NCBI GenBank assembly: GCA_013215105.1
Contig: JABSPL010000018.1
Location: forward strand, 1 to 43,707
DNA from: Flavobacteriaceae bacterium
GTDB lineage: Bacteria; Bacteroidota; Bacteroidia; Flavobacteriales; Flavobacteriaceae
Length of the DNA stretch: 43,707 nt
Reading direction: 5' to 3'
Shown: positions 1-6,777 of the stretch, in pieces
Layout: every line of letters begins with the position of its first letter
Numbering within the stretch: position 1 is the stretch's first letter
The notes under the pieces: generated by a model
The model's database searches: none
Told to the model about the DNA's origin: nothing
What the model saw: only the letters and a program-made list of their open reading frames with translations
Program-made: the position numbers and the translations under genes

Positions 1-218
1 CCTCTAGTTAATCTTTTTACAGTTCTATAAAACAACTTTACAGCCTCTGTAGGCGGATTAAAAGTATCGAATATATCACCTGCGATCAACACTACATCAA
101 CCTCTATATTTTCTGCTTTTTCACATATTTCGTCCAAAACAAGGTGCTGTTCTTCCAATCTGGAAAAATTCTCCAGCTTTTTACCTAAATGCCAATCGGC
201 TGTGTGTAATATTTTCAT
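1..218 (-). CDS. sbcD: SbcD-type exonuclease subunit, partial (N-terminal 72 residues)
   Basis: Minus-strand reading from the ATG at 218-216 runs open to the window edge. The protein begins MKILHTADWHLGK and continues with VVLIAGDIFDTFNPP. These are the first two calcineurin-type phosphoesterase motifs (D-x-H and G-D-x-x-D) of the Mre11/SbcD nuclease. SbcD pairs with the SMC-like ATPase SbcC to cut hairpins and protein-blocked DNA ends. The start codon overlaps the folA stop in an ATGA (4 bases), so the two genes are translationally coupled. The C-terminal part, and probably sbcC, lie to the left of the window. Only the N-terminus is visible, so another phosphoesterase of this superfamily is possible but less likely. 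Confidence 0.85.
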   Translation of the reverse strand, partial: MKILHTADWHLGKKLENFSRLEEQHLVLDEICEKAENIEVDVVLIAGDIFDTFNPPTEAVKLFYRTVKRLTR

Positions 219-703
219 TTATTAACAGTATATATCTCTACATCGAAATCATATTCGTTCTTTTCATCTGCTTTAAACTCTGTTTTTTCTATCAAATTTA
301 GCTTTGTATAATCCAAATCAGTAAAATGAGAATCTGCATCGGGGAAATTAGCTTTTATCTGTGTTATCATATATCTGTCAACCCTATCTGCAAATAGATT
401 ATAAATCTGAGCTCCTCCTATTATAAAAATCTTTTCATAGTCTTTAAAAAACTCCTCAGCTTCGGTTATGCTATTTACAATATGACAACCCTCGGCTTTA
501 TAATTCTTATTATTGGTAAGTATTACATTGACCCTATTAGGTAGCGGTCTATTTATAGATTCATAAGTCTTTCTACCCATAAGAATCAAATGTCCTGATG
601 TTGTTTTCTTAAAAAACTTAAGATCGTTAGATAATCTACAAAGCAATTCATTGTCCTGTCCTATTGCATTATCTAGTCCTTTTGCTACTATTATTGTTTT
701 CAT
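215..703 (-). CDS. folA: Dihydrofolate reductase
   Basis: A 162-residue protein, the normal length for chromosomal DHFR. It reduces dihydrofolate to tetrahydrofolate with NADPH, supplying one-carbon units for thymidylate and purine synthesis. Visible signatures are the N-terminal strand and Met20-type loop (VAKGLDNAIGQDNELLCRL), the catalytic acidic residue region LSNDLKFFKK, the cofactor site LMGRKTYESI, and the late glycine pair IIGGAQIYN. It is the first gene of a minus-strand unit with sbcD (ATGA overlap). A TATATTTG promoter element lies at 744-751, about 40 bp upstream of the ATG. Nothing is broken. Confidence 0.96.
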   Translation of the reverse strand: MKTIIVAKGLDNAIGQDNELLCRLSNDLKFFKKTTSGHLILMGRKTYESINRPLPNRVNVILTNNKNYKAEGCHIVNSITEAEEFFKDYEKIFIIGGAQIYNLFADRVDRYMITQIKANFPDADSHFTDLDYTKLNLIEKTEFKADEKNEYDFDVEIYTVNK

Positions 704-743
704 GTATTTTTATTTACCTCTATTATTTAGCATCTAAATAAAT

Positions 744-751
744 CAAATATA
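744..751 (-). promoter_or_regulatory. Bacteroidota -7 promoter element for folA
   Basis: On the minus strand this reads TATATTTG, an exact match to the Bacteroidota -7 consensus TAnnTTTG, about 40 bp upstream of the folA start. No clear -33 TTG was found. Support is by motif and position only. Confidence 0.5.
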
Positions 752-823
752 TTTATTAAAACTTATTTTATGTTCCTTTTATTTCTTAAAATAAAAGAAG
801 CTTATTCTTTGTTTAAACTAACT

Positions 824-965
824 TTACTGTATTTCCCTTGTTCGCTCTATTAAGTATCTTTCTGATAATTTATCTATAAAATCATTGGTCATTTCCTCCT
901 TTAGCTTTTTTGAATTCTATTTTGTCTTCGGATTCTTTTAAGTGTGTCAGCTCCTCTATTTTCAT
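824..965 (-). pseudogene. Remnant of an AlbA_2/Schlafen-like ATP-binding protein gene
   Basis: A minus-strand ORF of 27 codons (965-882) starts MKIEELTHLKESEDKIEFKK and then stops. The LKESEDKIEFK stretch closely resembles the N-terminus of Bacteroidota AlbA_2 (divergent AAA/Schlafen-type) proteins, which are normally several hundred residues long. A second frame (892-824, 22 codons, preceded by AAAGGAGG) continues open for a short way and may be further debris of the same gene. A TATATTTG element at 973-980 sits just ahead of the ATG. I infer a gene that lost nearly all of its body, with its promoter left behind. The family assignment rests on about 20 residues. Confidence 0.35.
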
Positions 966-972
966 ATATCAA

Positions 973-980
973 CAAATATA
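973..980 (-). promoter_or_regulatory. -7 promoter element ahead of the AlbA_2 remnant
   Basis: Reads TATATTTG on the minus strand, only 7 bases before the ATG at 965. A transcript from here would have little or no 5' leader. Probably an orphaned promoter. Confidence 0.35.
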
Positions 981-1100
981 CATTTTTTAAGTAATGAATA
1001 TTATTATTTCATTGGAATTACATATGTTTTATATGTATATAAATATTTTTAAAAAGGAAAAATGGTATATGTCGCTAAATTAGATATTAATAGTCGAAAT

Positions 1101-1263
1101 TATACCAATTGTATTTCTAAATGTCATAAAAGAAATAGAATTATTTTTTTCTTTAGCAAGGCAAAAAATCTAAGCATAGCATCGCTATGGTTCTGTTTTT
1201 TAACGTAGATAAAGGAGAAAAGAAACTATTTATATATGACAGATGGAGATTCAACTGGTATTA
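1101..1263. mobile_element. IS630-related MITE, copy 1 (about 160 bp, long imperfect palindrome)
   Basis: The element begins TATACCAATTG and ends CAACTGGTATTA, which are imperfect inverted ends bounded by TA, the target of IS630/Tc1-type elements. The interior is a long imperfect palindrome centred on CATAGC-ATC-GCTATG (about 1177-1191), with flanking arms rich in AAAAAATCT/TGTTTTTT. It has no ORF. A second copy lies in inverted orientation at 9186-9349, and the ends resemble those of the IS630 remnant at 9005-9906. It is probably a non-autonomous element moved by an IS630 transposase. Confidence 0.6.
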
Positions 1264-1323
1264 TTCCTAAGTTTATATATAAACGCTTAGAATCTCATGA
1301 AATGAGTTTGTTTAATGAAAATA

Positions 1324-1360
1324 AAAAACCTCAATAATAAAATATATTATTGAGGTTTTT
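1324..1360 (-). terminator. Rho-independent terminator downstream of tRNA-Ser
   Basis: A 14-bp stem pairs AAAAACCTCAATAA with TTATTGAGGTTTTT around a 9-base loop. On the minus strand it begins 2 bases past the tRNA 3' end and finishes in a T run. The symmetrical A/T flanks would let it work in both directions. Confidence 0.75.
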
Positions 1361-1362
1361 AG

Positions 1363-1447
1363 CGGAGAATGAGGGATTCGAACCCCCGGAGGTATGACCC
1401 TCAACAGTTTTCAAGACTGCCGCATTCGACCACTCTGCCAATTCTCC
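1363..1447 (-). tRNA. tRNA-Ser (anticodon UGA)
   Basis: The minus strand folds as a class II tRNA of 85 nt. The acceptor stem is GGAGAAT/ATTCTCC with discriminator G. The anticodon loop CTTGAAA gives TGA, which reads UCN serine codons. A long variable arm (TTGAGGGTCATACCTC region) and a GGTTCGAATCC T-loop follow. CCA is not encoded. A TATATTTG promoter lies at 1498-1505 and a terminator follows immediately. Confidence 0.95.
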
Positions 1448-1497
1448 AGTGTCTTTGCGTTTTGTCTTCTGAAAAAAATTATTTCTTTAGACGGGTG

Positions 1498-1505
1498 CAA
1501 ATATA
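1498..1505 (-). promoter_or_regulatory. -7 promoter element for tRNA-Ser
   Basis: TATATTTG on the minus strand, about 50 bp upstream of the mature tRNA 5' end, which leaves a short precursor leader. Exact TAnnTTTG match. Confidence 0.5.
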
Positions 1506-1617
1506 CAACGCTTATTCCATATATAAATGGTTTTTACAGTGTTTTTTTTGTAAAAAACTAGTTTAACTTGTAAAGCTCTTGTATTTAGTTTTTTGAGGTT
1601 TTTTTTTATTTGAAAAT

Positions 1618-3150
1618 TTAACATAACCAGCCTTCTCTGTCCAAATTTCGGTACTGTATAGCTTCTGAAATATGCGAAGACTCTATGTTTTCACAGTTTT
1701 CCAAATCAGCAATAGTTCTACTTACTTTCAAGATTCGGTCATAAGCTCTTGCTGAAAGATTGAGCTTTTCCATTGCGTTTTTCAATAAATTCAGAGAACT
1801 TTTCTCTATTTTACAATGTTTGCGAATTAATTTACTATACATCTGAGCATTGTGATGTATGTCTTTTTCTTCTTCAAATCGTTTAGTTTGTTTTTCTCTA
1901 GCTTTATTGACTCTTTCACGGACTATTTTACTGGATTCTCCTTTTCTGTCGTCGGTCATTTTGTCGAAAGGTACAGCTTCTACTTCTATATGTAGATCGA
2001 TACGGTCAAGCAAAGGACCAGATATTTTACTCAAATACCTTTGCATCTCGACAGGGGAGGAGGTCATAGGGCTCTTGGAATCGTTAAAAAAACCACTAGG
2101 ACTAGGGTTCATACTAGCGACCAACATAAAACTACAAGGATAGTTGACGGTAAACCTAGCTCTGGAAATTGTTATTTCTCTGTCTTCCAAAGGTTGTCTC
2201 ATTACTTCCAGAACTGTTCTTTTGAACTCAGGAAGCTCGTCCAAAAACAATACTCCGTTGTGTGATAGCGATATTTCTCCAGGTTGAGGGTATTGTCCGC
2301 CTCCTACGAGTGCCACATCCGATATTGTGTGATGTGGTGATCTGAAAGGTCGTTGTCTAACTAATCCAGAGGATGTTTTGCCAGCTACGGAATGTATTTT
2401 GGTGGTTTCTAAAGACTCTTGCAATGTCATGGGGGGTAGTATTGATGGTAATCTTTTGGCTATCATAGTTTTTCCAGAGCCTGGTGGTCCTATTAGTAAT
2501 ATATTATGTCCTCCTGCTGCGGCAACTTCCATTGCTCGTTTTACTGATTCTTGTCCTTTTATATCCGAAAAATCGAAATTTTTACTATCTATGTATTCTC
2601 CGAATTTCTTACTAGGGTCTAGTTTTGTTTTTGGGAGATCTTTCTTTTTGTCAAAAAAATCTATTATTTGTTTTATATTATCTATTCCATACACATCCAG
2701 ACCTTCTACTACAGCGGCTTCTTCTGCGTTTTGTTTGGGAAGAATAAACCCTTTATAGCCTTCTTTTTTGGCTTTTATAGCTATAGGTAAAGCTCCTTTT
2801 ATGGGCTGTAAACTTCCATCTAACGATAGTTCTCCCATTATTATGAACTCCTCTATATTTGGAGCTTCTATTTGTTTCGATGCGGTTAATATTCCTAAAG
2901 CTATAGTCAGGTCGTAAGCAGAACCTTCTTTACGAATATCCGCAGGAGCCATGTTTATGGTTATTTTTTTACCAGGAAATTTGTAATTATTATTTTTCAA
3001 AGAAGCTGATATCCTAAAACTACTTTCTCTTATGGCATTATCAGGTAAGCCTACCAAATGGTAGCCTATACCTTGATCTATATTGACCTCTATGGTTATA
3101 AGTATAGCATCTATGCCAAAAACAGCACTTCCGTAAACTTTTACTAGCAT
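1618..3150 (-). CDS. comM: YifB/ComM-family Mg-chelatase-like AAA+ ATPase
   Basis: A 510-residue protein of full family length. The N-terminal ChlI-like domain (about 1-170) carries the hallmark GLPDNAIRESSFRI and INMAPADIRKEG. The AAA+ core has Walker A GPPGSGKT at 221-228, Walker B LFLDELPEF, and a C-terminal Mg_chelatase_C helical domain (LSARAYDRILKVSRTIADL). ComM is known as a hexameric helicase that drives branch migration during natural transformation. Whether this organism is competent cannot be seen here. It stands alone on the minus strand, with tRNA-Ser downstream and the toxin-antitoxin pair divergent upstream. No defects are visible. Confidence 0.93.
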   Translation of the reverse strand: MLVKVYGSAVFGIDAILITIEVNIDQGIGYHLVGLPDNAIRESSFRISASLKNNNYKFPGKKITINMAPADIRKEGSAYDLTIALGILTASKQIEAPNIEEFIIMGELSLDGSLQPIKGALPIAIKAKKEGYKGFILPKQNAEEAAVVEGLDVYGIDNIKQIIDFFDKKKDLPKTKLDPSKKFGEYIDSKNFDFSDIKGQESVKRAMEVAAAGGHNILLIGPPGSGKTMIAKRLPSILPPMTLQESLETTKIHSVAGKTSSGLVRQRPFRSPHHTISDVALVGGGQYPQPGEISLSHNGVLFLDELPEFKRTVLEVMRQPLEDREITISRARFTVNYPCSFMLVASMNPSPSGFFNDSKSPMTSSPVEMQRYLSKISGPLLDRIDLHIEVEAVPFDKMTDDRKGESSKIVRERVNKAREKQTKRFEEEKDIHHNAQMYSKLIRKHCKIEKSSLNLLKNAMEKLNLSARAYDRILKVSRTIADLENCENIESSHISEAIQYRNLDREGWLC

Positions 3151-3300
3151 TTTATTTTTTCTATAAATATAGTTAAAATATTTGTAATGAGGTGTTTTGA
3201 TTCTTGTTTTACTGTAGTAATGACTATTTATGTATTCTGAAGTATTATATAATTAAGTTTCTTAATGAAAAAAAGATATATTATATATAATAATATATTG

Positions 3301-3308
3301 TATATTTG
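3301..3308 (+). promoter_or_regulatory. -7 promoter element for the toxin-antitoxin operon
   Basis: TATATTTG, 17 bases upstream of the antitoxin ATG. It sits in a very AT-rich stretch of alternating TA, which could also be the antitoxin operator. No separate operator repeat could be proven. Confidence 0.45.
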
Positions 3309-3325
3309 TATATAAATAATATATC

Positions 3326-3583
3326 ATGAAGAAAAATATAGATATAGATAGCGTGACTCTTACCAAATTGAAAATAATATCAGCTTTAGAAGACTTGTCG
3401 GTAAAAGCTCTGATGGAAAAAGCTGTTAGTTTTTTTGTGGAACATAAAGAAAAAGAAGCTTTAGATGAAATGTCTGTAGAGGAAAAGGAAGATTTAGGAC
3501 TTTTGCTATTGATGCAGCAGGTTGATAGAAATGATATTGTGAGTGAAAAGGAATTTCTCGAAGCTCTTAATGATGTTGATTAA
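3326..3583 (+). CDS. Antitoxin of a RelE/ParE-type toxin-antitoxin pair
   Basis: An 85-residue acidic protein placed directly before a RelE/ParE toxin. The N-terminal IDIDSVTLTKLKIISALEDLSVKALMEKAV fits a short strand plus two helices, as in ribbon-helix-helix antitoxins. The C-terminal half is acidic and helical (SVEEKEDLGLLLLMQQ), as expected for the toxin-wrapping segment. The final E-x-F-L-E-A-L pattern resembles many type II antitoxins. The stop codon overlaps the toxin start by one base (TAATG), giving translational coupling. Expected role: neutralise the toxin and repress the operon. The role is inferred mainly from operon position. Confidence 0.8.
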   Translation: MKKNIDIDSVTLTKLKIISALEDLSVKALMEKAVSFFVEHKEKEALDEMSVEEKEDLGLLLLMQQVDRNDIVSEKEFLEALNDVD

Positions 3584-3849
3584 TGGAGGTCGTTTATAGT
3601 AGGTCAATAATAAAGGATGTTAAGAAATTAAAAGATACGAAAATTATATGTTTAATCGAATCTTTGATTAATGATTTTAAATCTACATCTGATATTTCGG
3701 AAATAAAAGACATTGTGAAAATGAAAGGATATAGCGATGCCTATAGAATCAAGATAAAAGACTATAGATTGGGTTTTTACTTGAAAAGGAGTATTGTAGT
3801 GCTGGCAGTTTTCAAAAAAAGAGAAGACATATATAAGGTATTCCCTTGA
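3583..3849 (+). CDS. RelE/ParE-family toxin
   Basis: An 88-residue basic protein with the family pattern: an N-terminal strand and helix (YSRSIIKDVKKLKD), then the core MKGYSDAYRIKIKDYRLGFYL with conserved Arg/Lys residues, then VLAVFKKREDIYKVFP. RelE-type members cut mRNA in the ribosome A site; ParE-type members poison gyrase. The sequence does not decide between them, although the YRI-x(3)-DYR-x-GFYL core is common in RelE/HigB-like toxins. It starts on the last base of the antitoxin stop. The ORF is intact, so the system is probably active. Confidence 0.85.
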   Translation: MEVVYSRSIIKDVKKLKDTKIICLIESLINDFKSTSDISEIKDIVKMKGYSDAYRIKIKDYRLGFYLKRSIVVLAVFKKREDIYKVFP

Positions 3850-3968
3850 TATTAAAGATAGAGTTTTTTCTGAAATTATATATGTTTTATTTTGATATTA
3901 AAGATGTGAATAGATATTTAGGTTTAGCAGTTATTTATTGTTAATATTACATTTTGAAACACGTTAAA

Positions 3969-4661
3969 ATGAAATATAATAAAACAATAAGGATTTCAAT
4001 AGGAGTAATACTTTTGCTGCTAAGTACTAATATATATGCTCATGGAGTAGATGATAGTACTAAAAACTTCTTGAGTTCTATAGTTGGAGTAGAATTTTTC
4101 CCTTTATTGTATATAGGAGCTAAGCATATGATAACAGGTTACGATCATATACTTTTTCTGATAGGAGTTGTTTTTTTCTTGTATAAAGTAAAAGATATAG
4201 TTATATATGTGAGTTATTTCACTATAGGTCATAGTGTCACTCTTTTGTTAGGTGTGCTGTTCGATGTACAAATGAATGCTTATATCATAGATGCTATAAT
4301 AGCTTTATCGATAGTTTATAAAGGCTTCGATAATTTAGGTGGTTTCGAAAAGATTTTTAATTATCAACCTAATACCAAAAAAGCGGTTTTAATATTTGGA
4401 TTGTTTCATGGGCTTGGTTTAGCGACAAAACTTCAAGAATTTGAAATACCACAAGAAGGTTTGCTGATGAACTTGATAGGTTTTAATATAGGTGTGGAAG
4501 TAGGGCAGTTTTTAGCTTTGTTGTTTGTTGTGATTGTAATGGGTGTCTGGAGAAAGTACTCTAGCTTTAACAAATTTGCAACTATAGCTAATGTGGCTAT
4601 AATGGCAGCTGGTTTTACTCTGATAGGTCTTCAGTTGGGAGGGTATTTCGTAAATAAATAA
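3969..4661 (+). CDS. HupE/UreJ_2-family membrane protein
   Basis: 230 residues from the ATG at 3969; an in-frame TTG at 3954 would add five residues but is a poorer start. A signal peptide ends at NIYA, leaving a mature N-terminus AHGVDDS. About six membrane helices follow, with His/Glu-rich motifs GAKHMITGYDHILFLIG, FTIGHSVTLLLG, FGLFHGLGLATKLQEF and GFNIGVEVGQ. HupE/UreJ relatives are linked to nickel or cobalt uptake. This subfamily (with a conserved AHG(V)DD start) has no settled substrate, so metal transport is an inference. It is followed after 10 bases by a gene for a membrane-anchored partner, a pairing I recognise from proteobacteria as well. Confidence 0.85.
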   Translation: MKYNKTIRISIGVILLLLSTNIYAHGVDDSTKNFLSSIVGVEFFPLLYIGAKHMITGYDHILFLIGVVFFLYKVKDIVIYVSYFTIGHSVTLLLGVLFDVQMNAYIIDAIIALSIVYKGFDNLGGFEKIFNYQPNTKKAVLIFGLFHGLGLATKLQEFEIPQEGLLMNLIGFNIGVEVGQFLALLFVVIVMGVWRKYSSFNKFATIANVAIMAAGFTLIGLQLGGYFVNK

Positions 4662-4671
4662 AAGACGTAAA

Positions 4672-5265
4672 ATGGAAAATAAAGGATTAAGTAAGAGTTC
4701 GATAGTAAGGCTGTCATTAATAGCTTTTGTAGTAGGTTCTATAGTGTTTGTGGCTGCGGTTTTGCCTGCCGAATATGGTATGGATCCATTAGGAACAGGA
4801 CGTGTCATGGGGTTTTCTAAGCTTCATGATCAGGTAAAAGAAATAGAGTTGTCTTTTGAGAATATAAAAATAGAAGATCTAGGTTCTGATAAAAAAGCTC
4901 CTAGTCAAGCTTATTTACCAGTAGCTAACAAGCAATTGGATATAAGAGAGGACGCAAGTATCGAGATAGTAGTGTCAGCTAAAAAAGGTATAGAATATAA
5001 AATAATAGCATTGAAAGGAGCTAAACTAAAATATGAATGGCACAGTAAAGATGGTAGTTTTTTGTTTTTCGATTTTCATGGAGAAGTGAAGCTAGAACAA
5101 GGATATAGCGAGTTTTATGAAAGTTATACTGTTGCTAATTCTAACTCTATGGCAGGTACTTTCACTGCTCCTTTCGAGGGTATTCATGGTTGGTATTTCA
5201 AAAATAATAGCAACAAAGATATAACGGTATTGTTACAGTTAAAAGGAGAGTATATTAAAAAATAA
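4672..5265 (+). CDS. 'Transmembrane anchor' protein, partner of the HupE/UreJ_2 gene
   Basis: 197 residues: a short cytoplasmic N-terminus, one membrane helix at about 13-33 (LIAFVVGSIVFVAAVLPAEYG), then a soluble extracytoplasmic domain. The juxtamembrane LPAEYGMDPLGTGRVMGF and the C-terminal pattern FDFHGE ... GTFTAPFEGIHGWYFKN match proteins called 'transmembrane anchor protein' that sit beside HupE/UreJ_2 genes in other phyla. The function of that family is unknown. The conserved acidic and His residues in a presumed beta domain suggest it could capture or deliver a ligand to the HupE-like channel. That role is speculation. It lies 10 bases from the preceding gene, in one operon ending at the 5297-5343 hairpin. 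Confidence 0.75.
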   Translation: MENKGLSKSSIVRLSLIAFVVGSIVFVAAVLPAEYGMDPLGTGRVMGFSKLHDQVKEIELSFENIKIEDLGSDKKAPSQAYLPVANKQLDIREDASIEIVVSAKKGIEYKIIALKGAKLKYEWHSKDGSFLFFDFHGEVKLEQGYSEFYESYTVANSNSMAGTFTAPFEGIHGWYFKNNSNKDITVLLQLKGEYIKK

Positions 5266-5296
5266 AATTAATTAGAAGAGTTTATTTATTAATTTT

Positions 5297-5343
5297 AAAA
5301 AACAAACAGGCTAATAAATAGATTTTATTAGCCTGTTTGTTTT
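5297..5343. terminator. Bidirectional terminator between the HupE operon and the NtrC-like gene
   Basis: A perfect stem of about 20 bp pairs AAAACAAACAGGCTAATAAA with its complement around the loop TAGAT. A runs on one side and T runs on the other serve the two converging genes. Confidence 0.85.
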
Positions 5344-6526
5344 ACTTTTTAGAGAAATTAATCACATCTTTGTCAGTAATACTTTTCCCACTTAGTATTA
5401 TAAGTCTTTCTATTATATTTCTTAACTCTCTGATGTTCCCCGTCCAATCATACTTGACCAGAAGAGCTATTGCTTTTTGAGTTATTTTCTTTGTAGGGTT
5501 ACCTTGTTCTGTCGCTATTTTCTCAAGGAAATAATTTACAAGTTCAGGTATATCACCTGTTCTGTCATTAAGTGCAGGTACTTCTATAACTATAACGGCT
5601 AACCTGTGATATAAATCTTCTCTGAAATTCCCTTTTTCTATTTCGTCTCTTAGGTTTTTGTTGGAGGCAGCTATTACTCTTACATCTATATTTATGCTTT
5701 TGTCACTACCTACTCTCGATATTTTGTTTTCCTGTAGAGCTCTTAGGACCTTGGCTTGTGCACTTAGGCTCATGTCACCTATTTCATCAAGAAAAACTGT
5801 ACCTCCGTTAGCAGCTTCAAATTTACCAGCAGAGTCTTTGTTGGCTCCAGTAAAAGATCCTTTTACATGACCGAATAATTCACTTTCTATAAGTTCAGAA
5901 GGTATAGCGGCACAGTTTATTTCAATTATCTTATTATTACAACGGTTACTTTTTTCGTGAACCCAGTGAGCTACTAGCTCTTTACCTGTTCCGTTAGGTC
6001 CAGTTATTAGTACTCTAGCATCGGTAGGAGCTACTTTTTCGATCATGTCTTTTACCGCTGAGATGGCTTTACTGCCACCTATCATCTCGTAGTTTTTACT
6101 TATTTTTTTCTTAAGAATTTTATTTTCTTTAGTAAGTGTTTTAGTTTGTTTTGTTAGTTTTTTGTTTTCTAAGGCGTTTTTTACAGCTATAAGTAGTCTA
6201 TTTAGGTCTGGTGGTTTCGATATGTAATCGAAAGCTCCAATTTTCATAGATTCTACAGCGGTATCTAGGTCTCCGTGACCCGATATCATTATGACAGGTA
6301 TGTCTATAGAGTTTTCTTTTATTTTTTGAAGAAGCTCTATTCCGTCCATTTTAGGCATTTTTATATCGCAAAGTATTAAGTCGAATTCTTCTTTTTTGAT
6401 ATATTTCCAACCTTCTATCCCGTCTTCGGCCTCTTTTATTGTATAGTTTTTGTTGCCTCTGCTTATCACATCTTTCAATACTCTCCTTATTGCAGCTTCG
6501 TCTTCTATTATTAATATATTGTTCAT
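5342..6526 (-). CDS. NtrC-like sigma-54 response regulator lacking the DNA-binding domain
   Basis: 394 residues. The receiver domain (1-120) has acidic residues IIEDE, phospho-acceptor D54 (LILCDIKMP) and Lys in YISKPP. The AAA+ domain (about 147-372) has Walker A GPNGTGKE (176-183), Walker B GGTVFLDEIGDMS and the sensor region (DWTGNIRELRN). The sigma-54-contacting loop is GSFTGA at 223-228 instead of the usual GAFTGA. The protein stops shortly after DKDVINFSKK, without the C-terminal Fis-type helix-turn-helix. I recall similar tail-less regulators in Bacteroidota. It would act from solution or through a partner. It is divergent from dnaK across a region with sigma-54-type motifs. Confidence 0.9.
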   Translation of the reverse strand: MNNILIIEDEAAIRRVLKDVISRGNKNYTIKEAEDGIEGWKYIKKEEFDLILCDIKMPKMDGIELLQKIKENSIDIPVIMISGHGDLDTAVESMKIGAFDYISKPPDLNRLLIAVKNALENKKLTKQTKTLTKENKILKKKISKNYEMIGGSKAISAVKDMIEKVAPTDARVLITGPNGTGKELVAHWVHEKSNRCNNKIIEINCAAIPSELIESELFGHVKGSFTGANKDSAGKFEAANGGTVFLDEIGDMSLSAQAKVLRALQENKISRVGSDKSINIDVRVIAASNKNLRDEIEKGNFREDLYHRLAVIVIEVPALNDRTGDIPELVNYFLEKIATEQGNPTKKITQKAIALLVKYDWTGNIRELRNIIERLIILSGKSITDKDVINFSKK

Positions 6527-6606
6527 GAGTATTTGTTTAAAGGGTTTTTAAGAGCTAACTATAAAGTTTCAAAGTTAGACATATTGAATCTACTAAAGCA
6601 GTTTAT

Positions 6607-6622
6607 ACCAATAATTTTGCCA
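6607..6622 (-). promoter_or_regulatory. Possible sigma-54 promoter toward the NtrC-like gene
   Basis: On the minus strand this reads TGGCAAAATTATTGGT, with the GG-x(10)-G spacing of sigma-54 promoters (consensus TGGCACG-N4-TTGCW). The -12 GC is replaced by GG, so the match is imperfect. It would start transcription about 70 bp before the ATG at 6526. Confidence 0.35.
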
Positions 6623-6625
6623 AAA

Positions 6626-6640
6626 TGTCAGTTTTTGTCA
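6626..6640. promoter_or_regulatory. Paired TGTCA boxes, candidate activator site
   Basis: TGTCA occurs twice (6626-6630 and 6636-6640), exactly 10 bp apart and so on the same helix face. The pair lies about 55 bp upstream of the sigma-54-like dnaK promoter. The binding protein is unknown. Confidence 0.4.
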
Positions 6641-6692
6641 GTAAAGAATAAAAAATATGATAAGATGTCGTAATAGAAGGATAAAAAGCTAG

Positions 6693-6708
6693 TGGCACAA
6701 AACTTGAC
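6693..6708 (+). promoter_or_regulatory. Sigma-54-type promoter for dnaK
   Basis: TGGCACAAAACTTGAC: a perfect -24 TGGCAC, five spacer bases, then TTGA at the -12 position (consensus TTGC). Transcription would begin near 6718, about 60 bases before the dnaK ATG. The intergenic region lacks an obvious TAnnTTTG element or CIRCE operator, which supports this as the dnaK promoter. Confidence 0.6.
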
Positions 6709-6777
6709 TAAATGATATTGATCGTGAGGATCATTAATAATAAAAATATAACGAAATTAACTTAATAAATTAGAATT

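Noticed and set aside
1369-1566. Plus-strand ORF of 65 codons
   Set aside because: It lies across the antisense of tRNA-Ser and its promoter; the translation has no protein-like character.
2041-2758. Plus-strand ORFs opposite comM
   Set aside because: They are antisense to a well-conserved ATPase domain, with no start context or protein-like features.
6605-6612. TACCAAT upstream of the NtrC-like gene as a third MITE end
   Set aside because: No second end and no palindrome nearby; it is better explained as part of the sigma-54-like motif or chance.
6711-6735. AATGAT...ATCATT inverted repeat as a CIRCE/HrcA operator
   Set aside because: Arms are only 6 bp and do not match TTAGCACTC-N9-GAGTGCTAA.
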